From NCBI GenBank assembly GCA_021816765.1, contig JAKAXB010000008.1:1-64000 (forward strand): a DNA stretch of 64,000 nucleotides, written 5' to 3'. The notes beneath the pieces were generated by a model. It was not told the origin of the DNA, searched no databases, and was given only the letters and a program-made list of their open reading frames with translations. Origin of the DNA: Natronospirales bacterium (lineage in GTDB: Bacteria > Pseudomonadota > Gammaproteobacteria > Natronospirales > REEB76). Position numbers and translations under genes: made by a program. Below, piece after piece: positions 17,306 to 25,970 of the stretch; the first letter of the stretch is position 1; each line of letters begins with the position of its first letter.

Positions 17306-18682
17306 TTATGCGCCAGCAGCTTCGTTAGCGGCATCATCCAGAATCGCAGTAATCCGCGGCAGCCAGTCCTTGTGCTCCGCCTTCATCAGGCAGGAACGCA
17401 GGGCGGTGACGCTTTCAGCGTCGCACTCCAACGCAGGCCACCAGGCCGCCGTCAGCTCACCGGGCACGCGCAGCAGCGCCAGGTGCAGTTGGCGTTGCGC
17501 GGCGGCATCAAAGACCGCCTGTGCGCGACGGCCGGCTTCCGCCCGGCCCCGCGCCGCCAATGTCCACACCACGATATCCAGTTCCGGCGCCGGCCCGGCA
17601 AGATAGCGCCGCTCCTCTGATACATGCTGATGCAATGTCCATGCCGCCTGATGTGAGTCCGCGAGCCCCCGGGCGAATTCCCCGCCGCGCACCATGGGCA
17701 GCAGCTGCTGGGTAGCCCAGAGGGCTACCGCCGCTGCACCGGGACGCGAGCATTCCAGGCTGATTTCACCGAGATGCCGTTCCGCAGATGTGAAATAGGT
17801 ATAGGGCGAGTCGTGTTGGTAGAAGCGGCCCTCCGCCGCATCGCGCAACAGTATGCAGCCACAGCCGTAGGGTTGCAGGCCGTGCTTGTGCGGGTCCACC
17901 ACGATGGAATCGGCCTGCCCTATCGCCGCGAAGGCGTCACGCGCGTTGGCATCCAGCGTCTCCACCAGGGTGAAGTAACCGCCGTAGGCGGCGTCCACAT
18001 GTACGCGGAACCCGTAACGCTCACGCAGTTTCAGGATTTCATGCAGTGGGTCCACGGCGCCGAGGGCGGTAGTGCCGAGGGTCGCCACCACGGTGCTTAC
18101 GGATTCACGCTTCAATGCATCTTCGAGCACATTGATATCCATACGGCCCATCGCATCCACCGCCAAGCCCTGGAACGGCAGTTGCAGCACTTCGCACATA
18201 CGTGCGTGGGTGTAATGGGCCTGGCTGGAGGCGAGTACCCGACCCCGGTGACGTGCATGCCGCGCGACCCATAAGGCTTCCAGGTTGGCAATAGTACCGC
18301 TGGCACAGAGATGGCCCAGGTGTCTTTCAAAACCGAACATGCGCGCGATGTTCGCCACGGCTTCCTTCTCCATGGCGGAGCTGGCGCGGCCGCCGTCGAG
18401 GGCGTGATTGTTGGGGTTGAGATACAGCGCCAGCATGTAGGCGAGCCGGGCCACCGGATGGGGCGGCTTCAGCATTTGTCCCGCATACAGCGGATGGGGA
18501 TAGGGGAAATTATCCTGCAGCCTGTTTGCGGTTTCGTTGAGCACCGCGCGTGCGCGCGGTGACTGTACCTGCATATTGAGCTCCGGCAGATCACGGAAAC
18601 CCTGATCGAGTATCCTCAAGGCTTCTTCCAGATAGTTCAGGTCATTGCGTTCAAACATGGGCGCATTTGCCGCAACGTGCAT
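17306..18682 (-). CDS. Group II PLP-dependent amino acid decarboxylase family protein
   Basis: This protein of about 458 residues is a fold-type I, group II PLP decarboxylase (glutamate, tyrosine or aromatic amino acid type). The Schiff-base lysine is in SIVVDPHKHGLQPYGCG at about residue 266, the aspartate that contacts the pyridine ring is in VHVDAAYGG, and CASGTIANLEAL matches the phosphate-binding region. Flanking genes give no hint of the substrate, and decarboxylation could even be replaced by an aldehyde-forming or lyase activity, as in some relatives. The ATG at 18682 has GGAAA just upstream; a GTG at 18700 and ATG at 18658 are alternatives. A good terminator follows. Confidence 0.85.
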   Translation of the reverse strand: MHVAANAPMFERNDLNYLEEALRILDQGFRDLPELNMQVQSPRARAVLNETANRLQDNFPYPHPLYAGQMLKPPHPVARLAYMLALYLNPNNHALDGGRASSAMEKEAVANIARMFGFERHLGHLCASGTIANLEALWVARHARHRGRVLASSQAHYTHARMCEVLQLPFQGLAVDAMGRMDINVLEDALKRESVSTVVATLGTTALGAVDPLHEILKLRERYGFRVHVDAAYGGYFTLVETLDANARDAFAAIGQADSIVVDPHKHGLQPYGCGCILLRDAAEGRFYQHDSPYTYFTSAERHLGEISLECSRPGAAAVALWATQQLLPMVRGGEFARGLADSHQAAWTLHQHVSEERRYLAGPAPELDIVVWTLAARGRAEAGRRAQAVFDAAAQRQLHLALLRVPGELTAAWWPALECDAESVTALRSCLMKAEHKDWLPRITAILDDAANEAAGA

Positions 18683-18739
18683 TATTTCCGGTGCAGGCAC
18701 CGCCCGGTCTTGCCAAGCTAACGCCGCCTGTCCACGATA

Positions 18740-20641
18740 TCACTGCCGCGACCCGCTTGCCGCAGGTTTGTCCGGCATGAGCATCAGCTGTTGCAGATCA
18801 TGACGCAGCATCGCCTGCTGGCTCGGGTCACTGGTGGCATTCAGCAGGCCCCGGTAGAGGTTGCGCGCATCATCAATGTAGCCGGCCTTGACGAGCATCT
18901 GCGCCGCCTGATAGCGCGCACTCTGCGCCCATTGATCCATGGCATAGGGATCCAGCAATGTGGCGGAACGCAGATACAGCGCTGCGGCCTCGGTGTAATC
19001 ACCCAGGGCCTTGTAGGAATCCGCAATCCAGTAGAACATCTGGCGCGCCTGAGCCGCTGTCAGATTGTCCTGCAACAAGGCCTTGAAGAACGGGATGGCA
19101 TCCCGGTTGCGGCCGATAGTTTGCAGATCAAACAGTACCGGCAGCACATCACCGGGATCCACCTGGATACCGCTCTCGAACAATTGCCGCAGGGCCTTGA
19201 TGCCCGCATCCGGGTTACCGCCCAGGATGAACACCCGCGCGCGTTGCAGTTGCCACGCCGCCGGGTTGGTGTCCGGCGGAGGCTGATCCAGGCCTTGCAT
19301 GAGTTTCGAGGCCAGCGGAATGTCAGGAATATTGAGTACGTCGTTTACCAGAATGTAGCGCACATCCGGCGGAATGCCGCTCACTGTCTTGAAACGGCTG
19401 GAATCCAGATACAAGTGGCGCAGTACCACGTCACCATATTTCTGCTTCTGCACCAACGTGGCAAATTGCCAGTGGGCAACATCCCGCTGCTGCGCAGTGT
19501 GTGCGTTGAAGGCCACGACACTGAACAGTGCGCAGGCACGCACCGGACTGGAATAAAAACGGTTGGACGCTGCCAGAAACCAGGATTGCTCGTCACCTAC
19601 AATGAGTTGCAGCCGGTTGCCCAGGTCCTCGCCGTAACTTATGTAAGCATTCCACAGCATGCCGGGCGTGATGGCGAATACCGCATCCTGCTCCAGCAAC
19701 CCCGGTTGCAAGCCAAGGCCGTTCTGCAGCGCCTGGATGCGTGCTACCGGATTTTCGAGCAGGATGGCGGCTTGTGCTGCAATGAACCAGGCATGCACGC
19801 GTTCCGCTGCTGGCAGCTTGTTGTTGGTGCCGATGGCGACGGCTTTCCCCATCACTTTCGCCGCCGGAATAGTGCCCGCACGCAATGCGGCCAGCAACGC
19901 CAGCATGTCTGCATCCGCACCGCTGCTGCCGCGCAGGGCATCCAGCGCCGCCCGTGGCTGCCGGGTGCGCAGGAACAGGCGTGCTTCCAGCAGCGGCCAG
20001 CGGCCAATGTCCCCGGGATAATCCTGGCGATAGCGGATCACCGCCGTCTGCGCGTCATCCAGACGCCGGTCTTTGAGATAGCTTTGGATTACCAGCTGCC
20101 GTAGCCGGCTCAGGGTTTGCGCATCGGGCGGTGATTTCCGGCTCCAGATGAGCGTACGCAGAATCCGGCGGGCTTCATGGCCGCGGCCCAACTGCAACCA
20201 GGCTGCCGCCACCTGCATTTCCTCCCATTCGCGAAAATCGGGGCCGATACCGGCCGGCAGCTGCCGCACCCGCGCAATGATGGCTTGCCAGGCGTGGGTG
20301 GACTGGTAGAGATAGATGCGTTCCCGTTCCCAGGCCATCCAGCTCACCGCATCCCGGCTGAAATCCGGCTGGTCGCGGTCAAGGAACTGCAGGGCCAGAC
20401 TGGGTGCGCCCGCCGAAACCAGCGCGCCGATGTCCTGCAGCGTCGGCGTGATACTGAATGTGAGTTGCGATGCCGTTTGTGCGGCGGCTGGCGGCTGCGT
20501 GGGTGCCGCCGCTTGCGGGGATGCCGGCTGGGATTTCCCGGACGTTACCTGATTCTGTGGTCGCGCCGCATGCACCGGCGCTGCCATCACCAACAGCCAG
20601 GCGCAAAGAACAATCGGGATGCGCCGTATGGGAACGCGCAT
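18740..20641 (-). CDS. Periplasmic tetratricopeptide-repeat protein
   Basis: This 633-residue protein has a signal peptide (MRVPIRRIPIVLCAWLLVMA, cleaved near VHAA), a 30-residue low-complexity Pro/Ala/Gln linker, and then helical repeats. TPR-like pairs can be seen at about 115-235 (HAWQAIIARVRQL, RGHEARRILRTLI, RRLDDAQTAVIRY) and 480-600 (GNPDAGIKALRQLF, GDYTEAAALYLRSATLL, GYIDDARNLYRGLL). No enzymatic motif was found. Such proteins scaffold envelope complexes; no partner is evident next to it. It starts right after the terminator of the rpsP-rplS operon, so it is transcribed separately. Confidence 0.7.
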   Translation of the reverse strand: MRVPIRRIPIVLCAWLLVMAAPVHAARPQNQVTSGKSQPASPQAAAPTQPPAAAQTASQLTFSITPTLQDIGALVSAGAPSLALQFLDRDQPDFSRDAVSWMAWERERIYLYQSTHAWQAIIARVRQLPAGIGPDFREWEEMQVAAAWLQLGRGHEARRILRTLIWSRKSPPDAQTLSRLRQLVIQSYLKDRRLDDAQTAVIRYRQDYPGDIGRWPLLEARLFLRTRQPRAALDALRGSSGADADMLALLAALRAGTIPAAKVMGKAVAIGTNNKLPAAERVHAWFIAAQAAILLENPVARIQALQNGLGLQPGLLEQDAVFAITPGMLWNAYISYGEDLGNRLQLIVGDEQSWFLAASNRFYSSPVRACALFSVVAFNAHTAQQRDVAHWQFATLVQKQKYGDVVLRHLYLDSSRFKTVSGIPPDVRYILVNDVLNIPDIPLASKLMQGLDQPPPDTNPAAWQLQRARVFILGGNPDAGIKALRQLFESGIQVDPGDVLPVLFDLQTIGRNRDAIPFFKALLQDNLTAAQARQMFYWIADSYKALGDYTEAAALYLRSATLLDPYAMDQWAQSARYQAAQMLVKAGYIDDARNLYRGLLNATSDPSQQAMLRHDLQQLMLMPDKPAASGSRQ

Positions 20642-20663
20642 GGGTACAGGACCTATATGAAAG

Positions 20664-20690
20664 ATGACGGGTGCCAGCGGCGCCCGTCAT
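20664..20690 (-). terminator. Terminator of the rpsP-rimM-trmD-rplS operon
   Basis: ATGACGGG (20664-20671) pairs with CCCGTCAT (20683-20690), and the stem continues inward through a T-G wobble into GCC/GGC, giving a near-continuous 12-pair hairpin with a 3-base loop. On the minus strand it is followed by CTTTCATAT. It lies 27 bases past the rplS stop. Confidence 0.65.
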
Positions 20691-20717
20691 TGTATCAGCA
20701 GCCGCAACGCTCTGTGC

Positions 20718-21059
20718 TCAGACTTTCTCGCGGATACGCGCAGCCTTGCCGGCCAGGTCACGCAGGTAATAAAGCTTGGCGCGGCGTACGTCACCCTTGC
20801 GCTTGATCTCGATGGCGCCGATGGTGGGGCTGTGGGTCTGGAAGGTGCGCTCCACCCCTTCGCCGTGAGATACCTTGCGCACCGTGAAAGAGGAATTCAG
20901 GCCGCGGTTGCTCTTGGCGATGACCATGCCTTCAAAGGCCTGCAAACGTTCACGCTCACCGTCCTTTACCCTCACCTGCACCGCCACTGTGTCACCCGGG
21001 GCAAATTCAGGGATCTTTTTCAGCTGTTCCTTCTCAATCTGTTCGATTATCTTGTTCAT
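20718..21059 (-). CDS. rplS: 50S ribosomal protein L19
   Basis: This 113-residue protein of the large subunit sits at the 30S-50S interface. It starts [20 protein letters not shown] and has the L19 signatures [52 protein letters not shown] and [18 protein letters not shown]. The ATG at 21059 is chosen because it gives the standard length; an in-frame start seven codons upstream would add residues absent from the family. It ends the rpsP-rimM-trmD-rplS operon and is followed by a strong hairpin. Confidence 0.97.
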   Translation of the reverse strand: MNKIIEQIEKEQLKKIPEFAPGDTVAVQVRVKDGERERLQAFEGMVIAKSNRGLNSSFTVRKVSHGEGVERTFQTHSPTIGAIEIKRKGDVRRAKLYYLRDLAGKAARIREKV

Positions 21060-21089
21060 GGCCGTTTCACCTTTGCACAATTCGGGTCA

Positions 21090-21833
21090 TCATGTTTTTC
21101 CGTGTTCGCTGATGAACTCATGCAGCAGCATGCGTTCATCCACACTCAATTCCAGTTTTTCCAACAGCTCAGGGCGGCGCAGCCAGGTACGTCCCAGGGA
21201 CTGCTTCCGGCGCCAGCGGCGGATGGCCGCGTGATCACCGCACATCAACACCTCCGGCACACGCTTGCCGTCTATTTCCTCCGGCCGCGTGTAGTGCGGA
21301 TAATCCAGCAGGCCGTGCATGAATGAATCCTGCGCCGCGGAATCCTCGTCGCCCAGCGCACCTGGAATCAGTCTTGCCAGCGCATCAATCAGCACCAGCG
21401 CCGGCAGCTCGCCGCCGGAAAGCACGTAATCGCCGATGGAGATTTCCTCATCCACCTCGGCCTCGATGACGCGCTCATCAATGCCTTCGTAACGTCCGGC
21501 CACCAGCGCCAGCGCTTCCCGTGTTGCAAGACGCTGCACACCTTGCTGTTCAAGCCGCTTGCCCTGCGGACTCAGATAAATTACGTGTGTCCCGGCACCC
21601 GCCGCTCCCCGCGCCGCCGCAATCGCCGCGCGCAGGGGCTCCACTTTCATCACCATGCCCGGACCGCCGCCGAACGGGCGATCATCCACGCTGCGGCGCT
21701 TGTCGGTGGCATACGCCCGCGGATTCCAGCTCCTGACCTTGAGCAGTCCGCGTTCCACGGCACGCCCGGTAACGCCGAACGCCAGCAGCGTGTCCACCAT
21801 CTCCGGAAAGAGCGTCACCACTTCAATACGCAT
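21090..21833 (-). CDS. trmD: tRNA (guanine37-N1)-methyltransferase
   Basis: This 247-residue SPOUT enzyme methylates G37 next to the anticodon to prevent +1 frameshifting. It begins [20 protein letters not shown]. The trefoil-knot SAM pocket is seen in [23 protein letters not shown] and [21 protein letters not shown], and the catalytic aspartate lies near [11 protein letters not shown]. The ATG at 21833 has AGGGTGGG upstream and gives the usual N-terminus. It follows rimM by 10 bases and precedes rplS by 30 bases. Confidence 0.97.
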   Translation of the reverse strand: MRIEVVTLFPEMVDTLLAFGVTGRAVERGLLKVRSWNPRAYATDKRRSVDDRPFGGGPGMVMKVEPLRAAIAAARGAAGAGTHVIYLSPQGKRLEQQGVQRLATREALALVAGRYEGIDERVIEAEVDEEISIGDYVLSGGELPALVLIDALARLIPGALGDEDSAAQDSFMHGLLDYPHYTRPEEIDGKRVPEVLMCGDHAAIRRWRRKQSLGRTWLRRPELLEKLELSVDERMLLHEFISEHGKT

Positions 21834-21843
21834 GACGCCCACC

Positions 21844-22356
21844 CTAAAAATCCGCATCCCAATCCACGCAAATCACTTGCGCGTCGAGATCCACATCCTT
21901 GATGACCTGGCCGTGAACGAAGGGGATCAACCGTTCACGCTCGCCCTGCACCACCAGCACGTCGTTGGCGCCGGTAGCCAAGAGACTCTTTACGCTGCCA
22001 AGCAGGCGACCGTCGGCGAGCCTCACTTCCAATCCCACGAGATCGGCCCAGTAATATTCACCGGGCCGGGTCGCCGGCAGTTGCTCGCGGCGCACTGCAA
22101 TGGCGGCGCCCACCAGAGCCGCCGCCTGGTCGCGGTCGGTGACGCTTTCCAGCCGTGCGATCACGCCTTTGCCGTGGACGCGGCCTTCCGCCACCTGCCA
22201 CTCCCGCCACTCGCCGCCGAGTTCCAGCAGCCAGGGACGGTATTGCACGATCTTTCCCCGCGGCTCGGTCCAGGAGAGCAGCTTCATCCAGCCCTTCACG
22301 CCGAACAAACCCGCAATCTTGCCGAGGACAACGCGCCGCGATTCTCGCTCAGCCAT
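21844..22356 (-). CDS. rimM: Ribosome maturation factor RimM
   Basis: This 170-residue protein assists 16S 3'-domain assembly by binding S19. The N-terminal barrel contains [18 protein letters not shown] and the C-terminal PRC-barrel contains [15 protein letters not shown] and [15 protein letters not shown], both diagnostic. The ATG at 22356 gives a normal start; a TTG at 22380 that would overlap the rpsP stop is also in frame but adds residues not usual for the family. It is the second gene of the operon. Confidence 0.95.
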   Translation of the reverse strand: MAERESRRVVLGKIAGLFGVKGWMKLLSWTEPRGKIVQYRPWLLELGGEWREWQVAEGRVHGKGVIARLESVTDRDQAAALVGAAIAVRREQLPATRPGEYYWADLVGLEVRLADGRLLGSVKSLLATGANDVLVVQGERERLIPFVHGQVIKDVDLDAQVICVDWDADF

Positions 22357-22376
22357 GGCGCGGACAGGCGCCGGAG

Positions 22377-22625
22377 TCAAACGGCGACCTTGTGCTCCTT
22401 GATAAGATAGGCAACACGATCCGACGGCTGGGCGCCCTTGGAAATCCAGTACTTGACGCGCTCGGCATCCAGACGCAGCGTTTCCTCATGGCTCACCGCC
22501 ATGGGATTGAAAAAGCCGAGGCGCTCAATATAGCGGCCGTCGCGGGCGGAACGGCTGTCGGTCACGACCACGTGATAGAAGGGGCGCTTTTTGGCGCCAC
22601 CGCGCGTTAAACGAATGGTCACCAT
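22377..22625 (-). CDS. rpsP: 30S ribosomal protein S16
   Basis: This 82-residue small-subunit protein starts [20 protein letters not shown], the S16 signature, followed by [10 protein letters not shown] and [17 protein letters not shown]. Length and order (rpsP-rimM-trmD-rplS) are standard. The ATG at 22625 is preferred to an in-frame start 15 codons upstream, which would extend into the leader. The operon promoter lies about 70 bases upstream. Confidence 0.97.
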   Translation of the reverse strand: MVTIRLTRGGAKKRPFYHVVVTDSRSARDGRYIERLGFFNPMAVSHEETLRLDAERVKYWISKGAQPSDRVAYLIKEHKVAV

Positions 22626-22693
22626 GGAATTCAATACCCTCTGAATGCGAATCCGGGCCCGACCGGGCAACCGGCCGTGAAAGTGGACTGCGC

Positions 22694-22721
22694 ATTTTAC
22701 GGGATTTTGGCCAAAAGTGAA
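22694..22721 (-). promoter_or_regulatory. Promoter of the rpsP operon
   Basis: On the minus strand TTCACT (22721-22716), a 16-base spacer and TAAAAT (22699-22694) form a good sigma-70 promoter. The start point would be near 22687, about 62 bases before the rpsP ATG. It lies in the 229-base gap after ffh, which holds no gene. Confidence 0.55.
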
Positions 22722-22854
22722 GGGGACTGGGGCGGATGAGGCCTACATTGGTAACTACAGGTCAGGGCATATCGGGCGGCCGGGCACCATCGCAGGAATA
22801 CCGGGGCGGATGGCGCGCCGCAAAGGATTGCCTCCCGCACCCCCCAGCGGGAAT

Positions 22855-24213
22855 TCACCCGGATCCGAAACCCGGCGGTAATCGCCCTTTCAGTCCGCGC
22901 ATCATACGTACCATGCCGCCTCCGGCCATCTGCTTCATGACCCGGGAGAGCTGCTCGAACTGTTTCAGCAGGCGGTTCACTTCCTGTACCTGGGTGCCGG
23001 AACCCAGAGCAATGCGCCGCCGCCGCGAGCCGTTGAGTATCTCCGGCCGTCGCCGTTCCTTCGGCGTCATGGAATTGATGATGGCGATCTGGCAACGGAC
23101 ATCCCGGTCGTTGAACTGCGCCTTGGCCTGTTGAGGAATCCGGCCGGCGCCGGGAAGCTTATCCAGCATGGCCGACAGGCCTCCCATGGCCTGCATCTGC
23201 TGCAGTTGATCGCGAAAATCCTCCAGATCAAAGCCCTTGCCTTTCTTGATCTTATGGGCAAGCTTTTCAGCCTTATCGTGATCCACGTTCTGCCGGGCTT
23301 CTTCCACCAGCGACAGCACATCCCCCATACCGAGAATGCGCGAAACCAGCCGGTCGGGATGGAACAGTTCCAGGGCCGTGGTCTTTTCGCCCATACCCAG
23401 GAACTTGATGGGGGAGCCGGTGACATGTTTCACCGACAGTGCCGCGCCGCCGCGCGCGTCACCATCCGCCTTGGTGAGCACGACGCCGGTAAGCGGCAAG
23501 ACCTTGCCGAAGGCCGCCGCTGCATTGGCGGCATCCTGTCCGGCCATGGCATCGACCACAAACAGGGTTTCGACCGGGGAGACCGCCGCGTGAATGTGCT
23601 GCGCCTCCCGCATCATTTCCTCATCCACGTGCAGACGGCCGGCGGTATCCACGATGAGCACGTCAAAGAAATGCTTGCGTGCGTCTTCGAGTGCTGCTTG
23701 CGCAATCTGCACGGGCGCATCGCCTGCCAGAGAAAAATATTCCACACCGATCTCGCCGGCAAGCTTCTGCAGTTGTTCGCGCGCAGCGGGGCGATACACA
23801 TCGGCGCTTACCAACGCTACTTTCTTGTCGAGGCGTTCGTGCAGATAACGTGCCAGCTTCGCCGCGGTCGTGGTCTTGCCGGCGCCCTGCAGGCCGGTAA
23901 GCAATATCACCGCCGGCGGACGCGTGCTGAGATTGAGCGGTGCATCGTCGCTGCCCATGACAGCCAGCAGTTCGTCATGCACGATCTTGATGAATACCTG
24001 TCCCGGCGTGAGGCTCTTGAGTATTTCCGCACCCAGGGCCCGCGCGCGCACCTGTTCGGTGAAGGCTTTCACCACCGGCAACGCCACGTCGGCTTCCAAC
24101 AATGCCATGCGTACGTCACGCACGGCATCGCGGATGTTGCTTTCCGTGAGCCGGCCGCTACCGCGCAATACGGCAAGCGTGCGCGCAAGACGGTCGCTTA
24201 AAGCTTCAAACAT
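22855..24213 (-). CDS. ffh: Signal recognition particle protein Ffh
   Basis: This 452-residue GTPase binds signal sequences on nascent inner-membrane proteins with 4.5S RNA and delivers them to FtsY. The N domain is followed by the G domain with LTGLQGAGKTT (P-loop), DVYRPAAREQL, VDTAGRLHVDEEMM, TKADGDARGGAALS and GMGEKT. The C-terminal M domain is methionine-rich (QLQQMQAMGGLSAMLDKLPG, MKQMAGGGMVRMMRGL) as needed for RNA and signal peptide binding. The length is standard. It lies 30 bases after a metallo-beta-lactamase-fold gene on the same strand; a TATAAT sits at the end of that gene but lacks a -35. Confidence 0.97.
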   Translation of the reverse strand: MFEALSDRLARTLAVLRGSGRLTESNIRDAVRDVRMALLEADVALPVVKAFTEQVRARALGAEILKSLTPGQVFIKIVHDELLAVMGSDDAPLNLSTRPPAVILLTGLQGAGKTTTAAKLARYLHERLDKKVALVSADVYRPAAREQLQKLAGEIGVEYFSLAGDAPVQIAQAALEDARKHFFDVLIVDTAGRLHVDEEMMREAQHIHAAVSPVETLFVVDAMAGQDAANAAAAFGKVLPLTGVVLTKADGDARGGAALSVKHVTGSPIKFLGMGEKTTALELFHPDRLVSRILGMGDVLSLVEEARQNVDHDKAEKLAHKIKKGKGFDLEDFRDQLQQMQAMGGLSAMLDKLPGAGRIPQQAKAQFNDRDVRCQIAIINSMTPKERRRPEILNGSRRRRIALGSGTQVQEVNRLLKQFEQLSRVMKQMAGGGMVRMMRGLKGRLPPGFGSG

Positions 24214-24243
24214 GGATTTACGCCGGCAAAGTGTACGACGCGA

Positions 24244-25008
24244 TTATAATTCAAAAATCTCGCCGCCCCTGAGCCGATGTACACGGCGCTCAGGCAGTGC
24301 CTTCCGTACTTCCGAGAAAATCAGCTCTTCGGAACCGGGCTTGAGGTGCGTGATGTAGATTTCCGGGTCATGGCGCAATTTCTTCATATCCAGCGCCAGC
24401 GTCCGCGGGCAGTAGTGGCAGGACAGTTCAGCCAACTTTTCATTGTAATCGGCAAAGGCCGTTTCCACCATCAGTACATCCACCCGCGGACATTCATTGA
24501 GGACCTCCCAGAAAAGATCGTTGGTGGTGGTGTCGCCGCTGAAGGCGAACATCCTGCCGTGACTTTCAACGCAATAGCCCACCGCCGGCACCGTATGCCG
24601 GACCTCAATCATGTGAATACTGCGGTCAGTGATGTTTATGCGGCTGCCCGGCCACATCGGCTCGTAGCGGAGTGCCGGTGCCGCGGGGCTCGGTAGCTCG
24701 GCGAAATCCGGCCACATGACCCAGTTGAAAATGTGCTGACGGAGCGCCGCGAGAGTTTCCTCGCGGCCGTGCACTGCGATGGGCCGATTGCGCATATCGA
24801 AAACCGTATCCAGGAGCAGCGGCAGGCCGGCGGTATGGTCCAGATGGGAATGGGTGAGGAATACATGCTCGATGCGGCGTATCTCGGCCAATGGCAGATC
24901 GCCTATGCCGGTACCCGTGTCGATAAGAATATCGTCATCAATGCGCAGTGAGGTGGTACGGAGTTCCGCTCCAATGCCACCGCTGCAGCCCAGCACCTGT
25001 ACTCGCAT
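24244..25008 (-). CDS. Metallo-beta-lactamase-fold hydrolase, class II cyclic-nucleotide phosphodiesterase-like
   Basis: This 254-residue protein has the metal motif THSHLDHTAGLP (HxHxDH), a second-site histidine in EVRHTVPAVGYCVE, the aspartate of AFSGDTTTNDLFW, and a final histidine in YITHLKPGS. The long HIFNWVMWPDFAEL segment and overall layout resemble proteins annotated as 3',5'-cyclic-nucleotide phosphodiesterases, but the same fold includes RNase Z-like and other enzymes, so the substrate is unproven. The ATG at 25008 (MRVQVLGCSGGIGAELRTTS) is chosen; the in-frame start six codons upstream lacks support. It is the first gene of a pair with ffh. Confidence 0.75.
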   Translation of the reverse strand: MRVQVLGCSGGIGAELRTTSLRIDDDILIDTGTGIGDLPLAEIRRIEHVFLTHSHLDHTAGLPLLLDTVFDMRNRPIAVHGREETLAALRQHIFNWVMWPDFAELPSPAAPALRYEPMWPGSRINITDRSIHMIEVRHTVPAVGYCVESHGRMFAFSGDTTTNDLFWEVLNECPRVDVLMVETAFADYNEKLAELSCHYCPRTLALDMKKLRHDPEIYITHLKPGSEELIFSEVRKALPERRVHRLRGGEIFEL

Positions 25009-25123
25009 GCGGCTCGCCTCGTGCACCGTACCGCGCCAAGCCTAACACAGGCGACTTCACCCGGCGGCTGTGCCTGTGCGATGATGGAACCGTATTATCC
25101 CCTTCCCATCAAGCAGGAATGTG

Positions 25124-25954
25124 ATGCGCTTCACGGGTTTGGCCATTCTTGACCTGGTTCTGTACTGCCTTGCCGCCATGGCGTTGCTGCTGGCGTTCTT
25201 CAAGAGCGGACCGGTCTTCCTCCGCGAACGCATGGGTTTCGCCGGCAGCACTGCCGTGGCTGCGGTGTTGCTGCACACCATCTTGCTGTACTCGCTGATT
25301 TTTACCCTGCGTGGCATGGACCTGGGCTTCTTCAATACCGCTTCGCTGGTGGGCTGGATGGTGGCGCTGATCGCGCTCGTCAGCTTCTTCAAACCTCATT
25401 TCGAGAATCTGGGTGCGGTGCTGTTCCCGCCAGCAGGCATCAGTATCCTGCTGGCGGAACTGCTGCCCAGCGACAAGCTCTGGGTCATCGAAACCGACTG
25501 GCCGCTGGACGCGCACATCATCATGTCCCTCATGGCCTACAGTCTGCTCGCCGTCGCCGCGCTGCAGGCGATATTGATCGCCGTACAGGAACGCCGCCTG
25601 CGGCGACGTGTACCCAGCGGCGTATGGAGCGCGCTGCCCCCGCTGCAAATCATGGAACGCTTTCTTTTCCAGCTCATTACCACGGGTTTTATCCTGCTGA
25701 CGCTGGCGTTGTTCACCGGCCTGATTTTTGTGAAGCACATCTTTGAACAGCATCTGGTTCACAAGACCGTACTTTCGTTGCTGGCCTGGCTGGTATTTGC
25801 AATTCTTCTGTGGGGGCGCTGGAAGTTCGGCTGGCGCGGGCGCACCGCTATCCGCTGGACGATCGGCGGTTTCGTGGTGCTGATGCTCGCCTACTTCGGC
25901 AGCAAACTGGTACTGGAGCTCATCCTGGGCCGGCATTGGAATCTCATGTCCTGA
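25124..25954 (+). CDS. CcsA/YpjD-type inner-membrane protein (cytochrome c assembly family)
   Basis: This 276-residue protein has about eight hydrophobic segments and matches the CcsA/CcmC-like cytochrome c assembly family. Histidines lie in LLHTILLYSLIF, DAHIIMSLMAYSLLAV and LVHKTVLSLLAWLVF, the last two like the heme-contacting residues of that family. The tryptophan-rich WWD loop of true heme-handling proteins is not obvious, so a role in heme transfer is not certain. ATG at 25124 is used, with AGGA upstream; a GTG lies one codon earlier. The same gene is often found next to ffh, as here. It is 16 bases from the corB gene. Confidence 0.78.
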   Translation: MRFTGLAILDLVLYCLAAMALLLAFFKSGPVFLRERMGFAGSTAVAAVLLHTILLYSLIFTLRGMDLGFFNTASLVGWMVALIALVSFFKPHFENLGAVLFPPAGISILLAELLPSDKLWVIETDWPLDAHIIMSLMAYSLLAVAALQAILIAVQERRLRRRVPSGVWSALPPLQIMERFLFQLITTGFILLTLALFTGLIFVKHIFEQHLVHKTVLSLLAWLVFAILLWGRWKFGWRGRTAIRWTIGGFVVLMLAYFGSKLVLELILGRHWNLMS

Positions 25955-25970
25955 GCGAGGTGATTCGATT

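Noticed and set aside
24243-24248. TATAAT as the ffh promoter
   Set aside because: No -35 at any usual spacing and no extended -10; it is explained by the last codons of the upstream gene.
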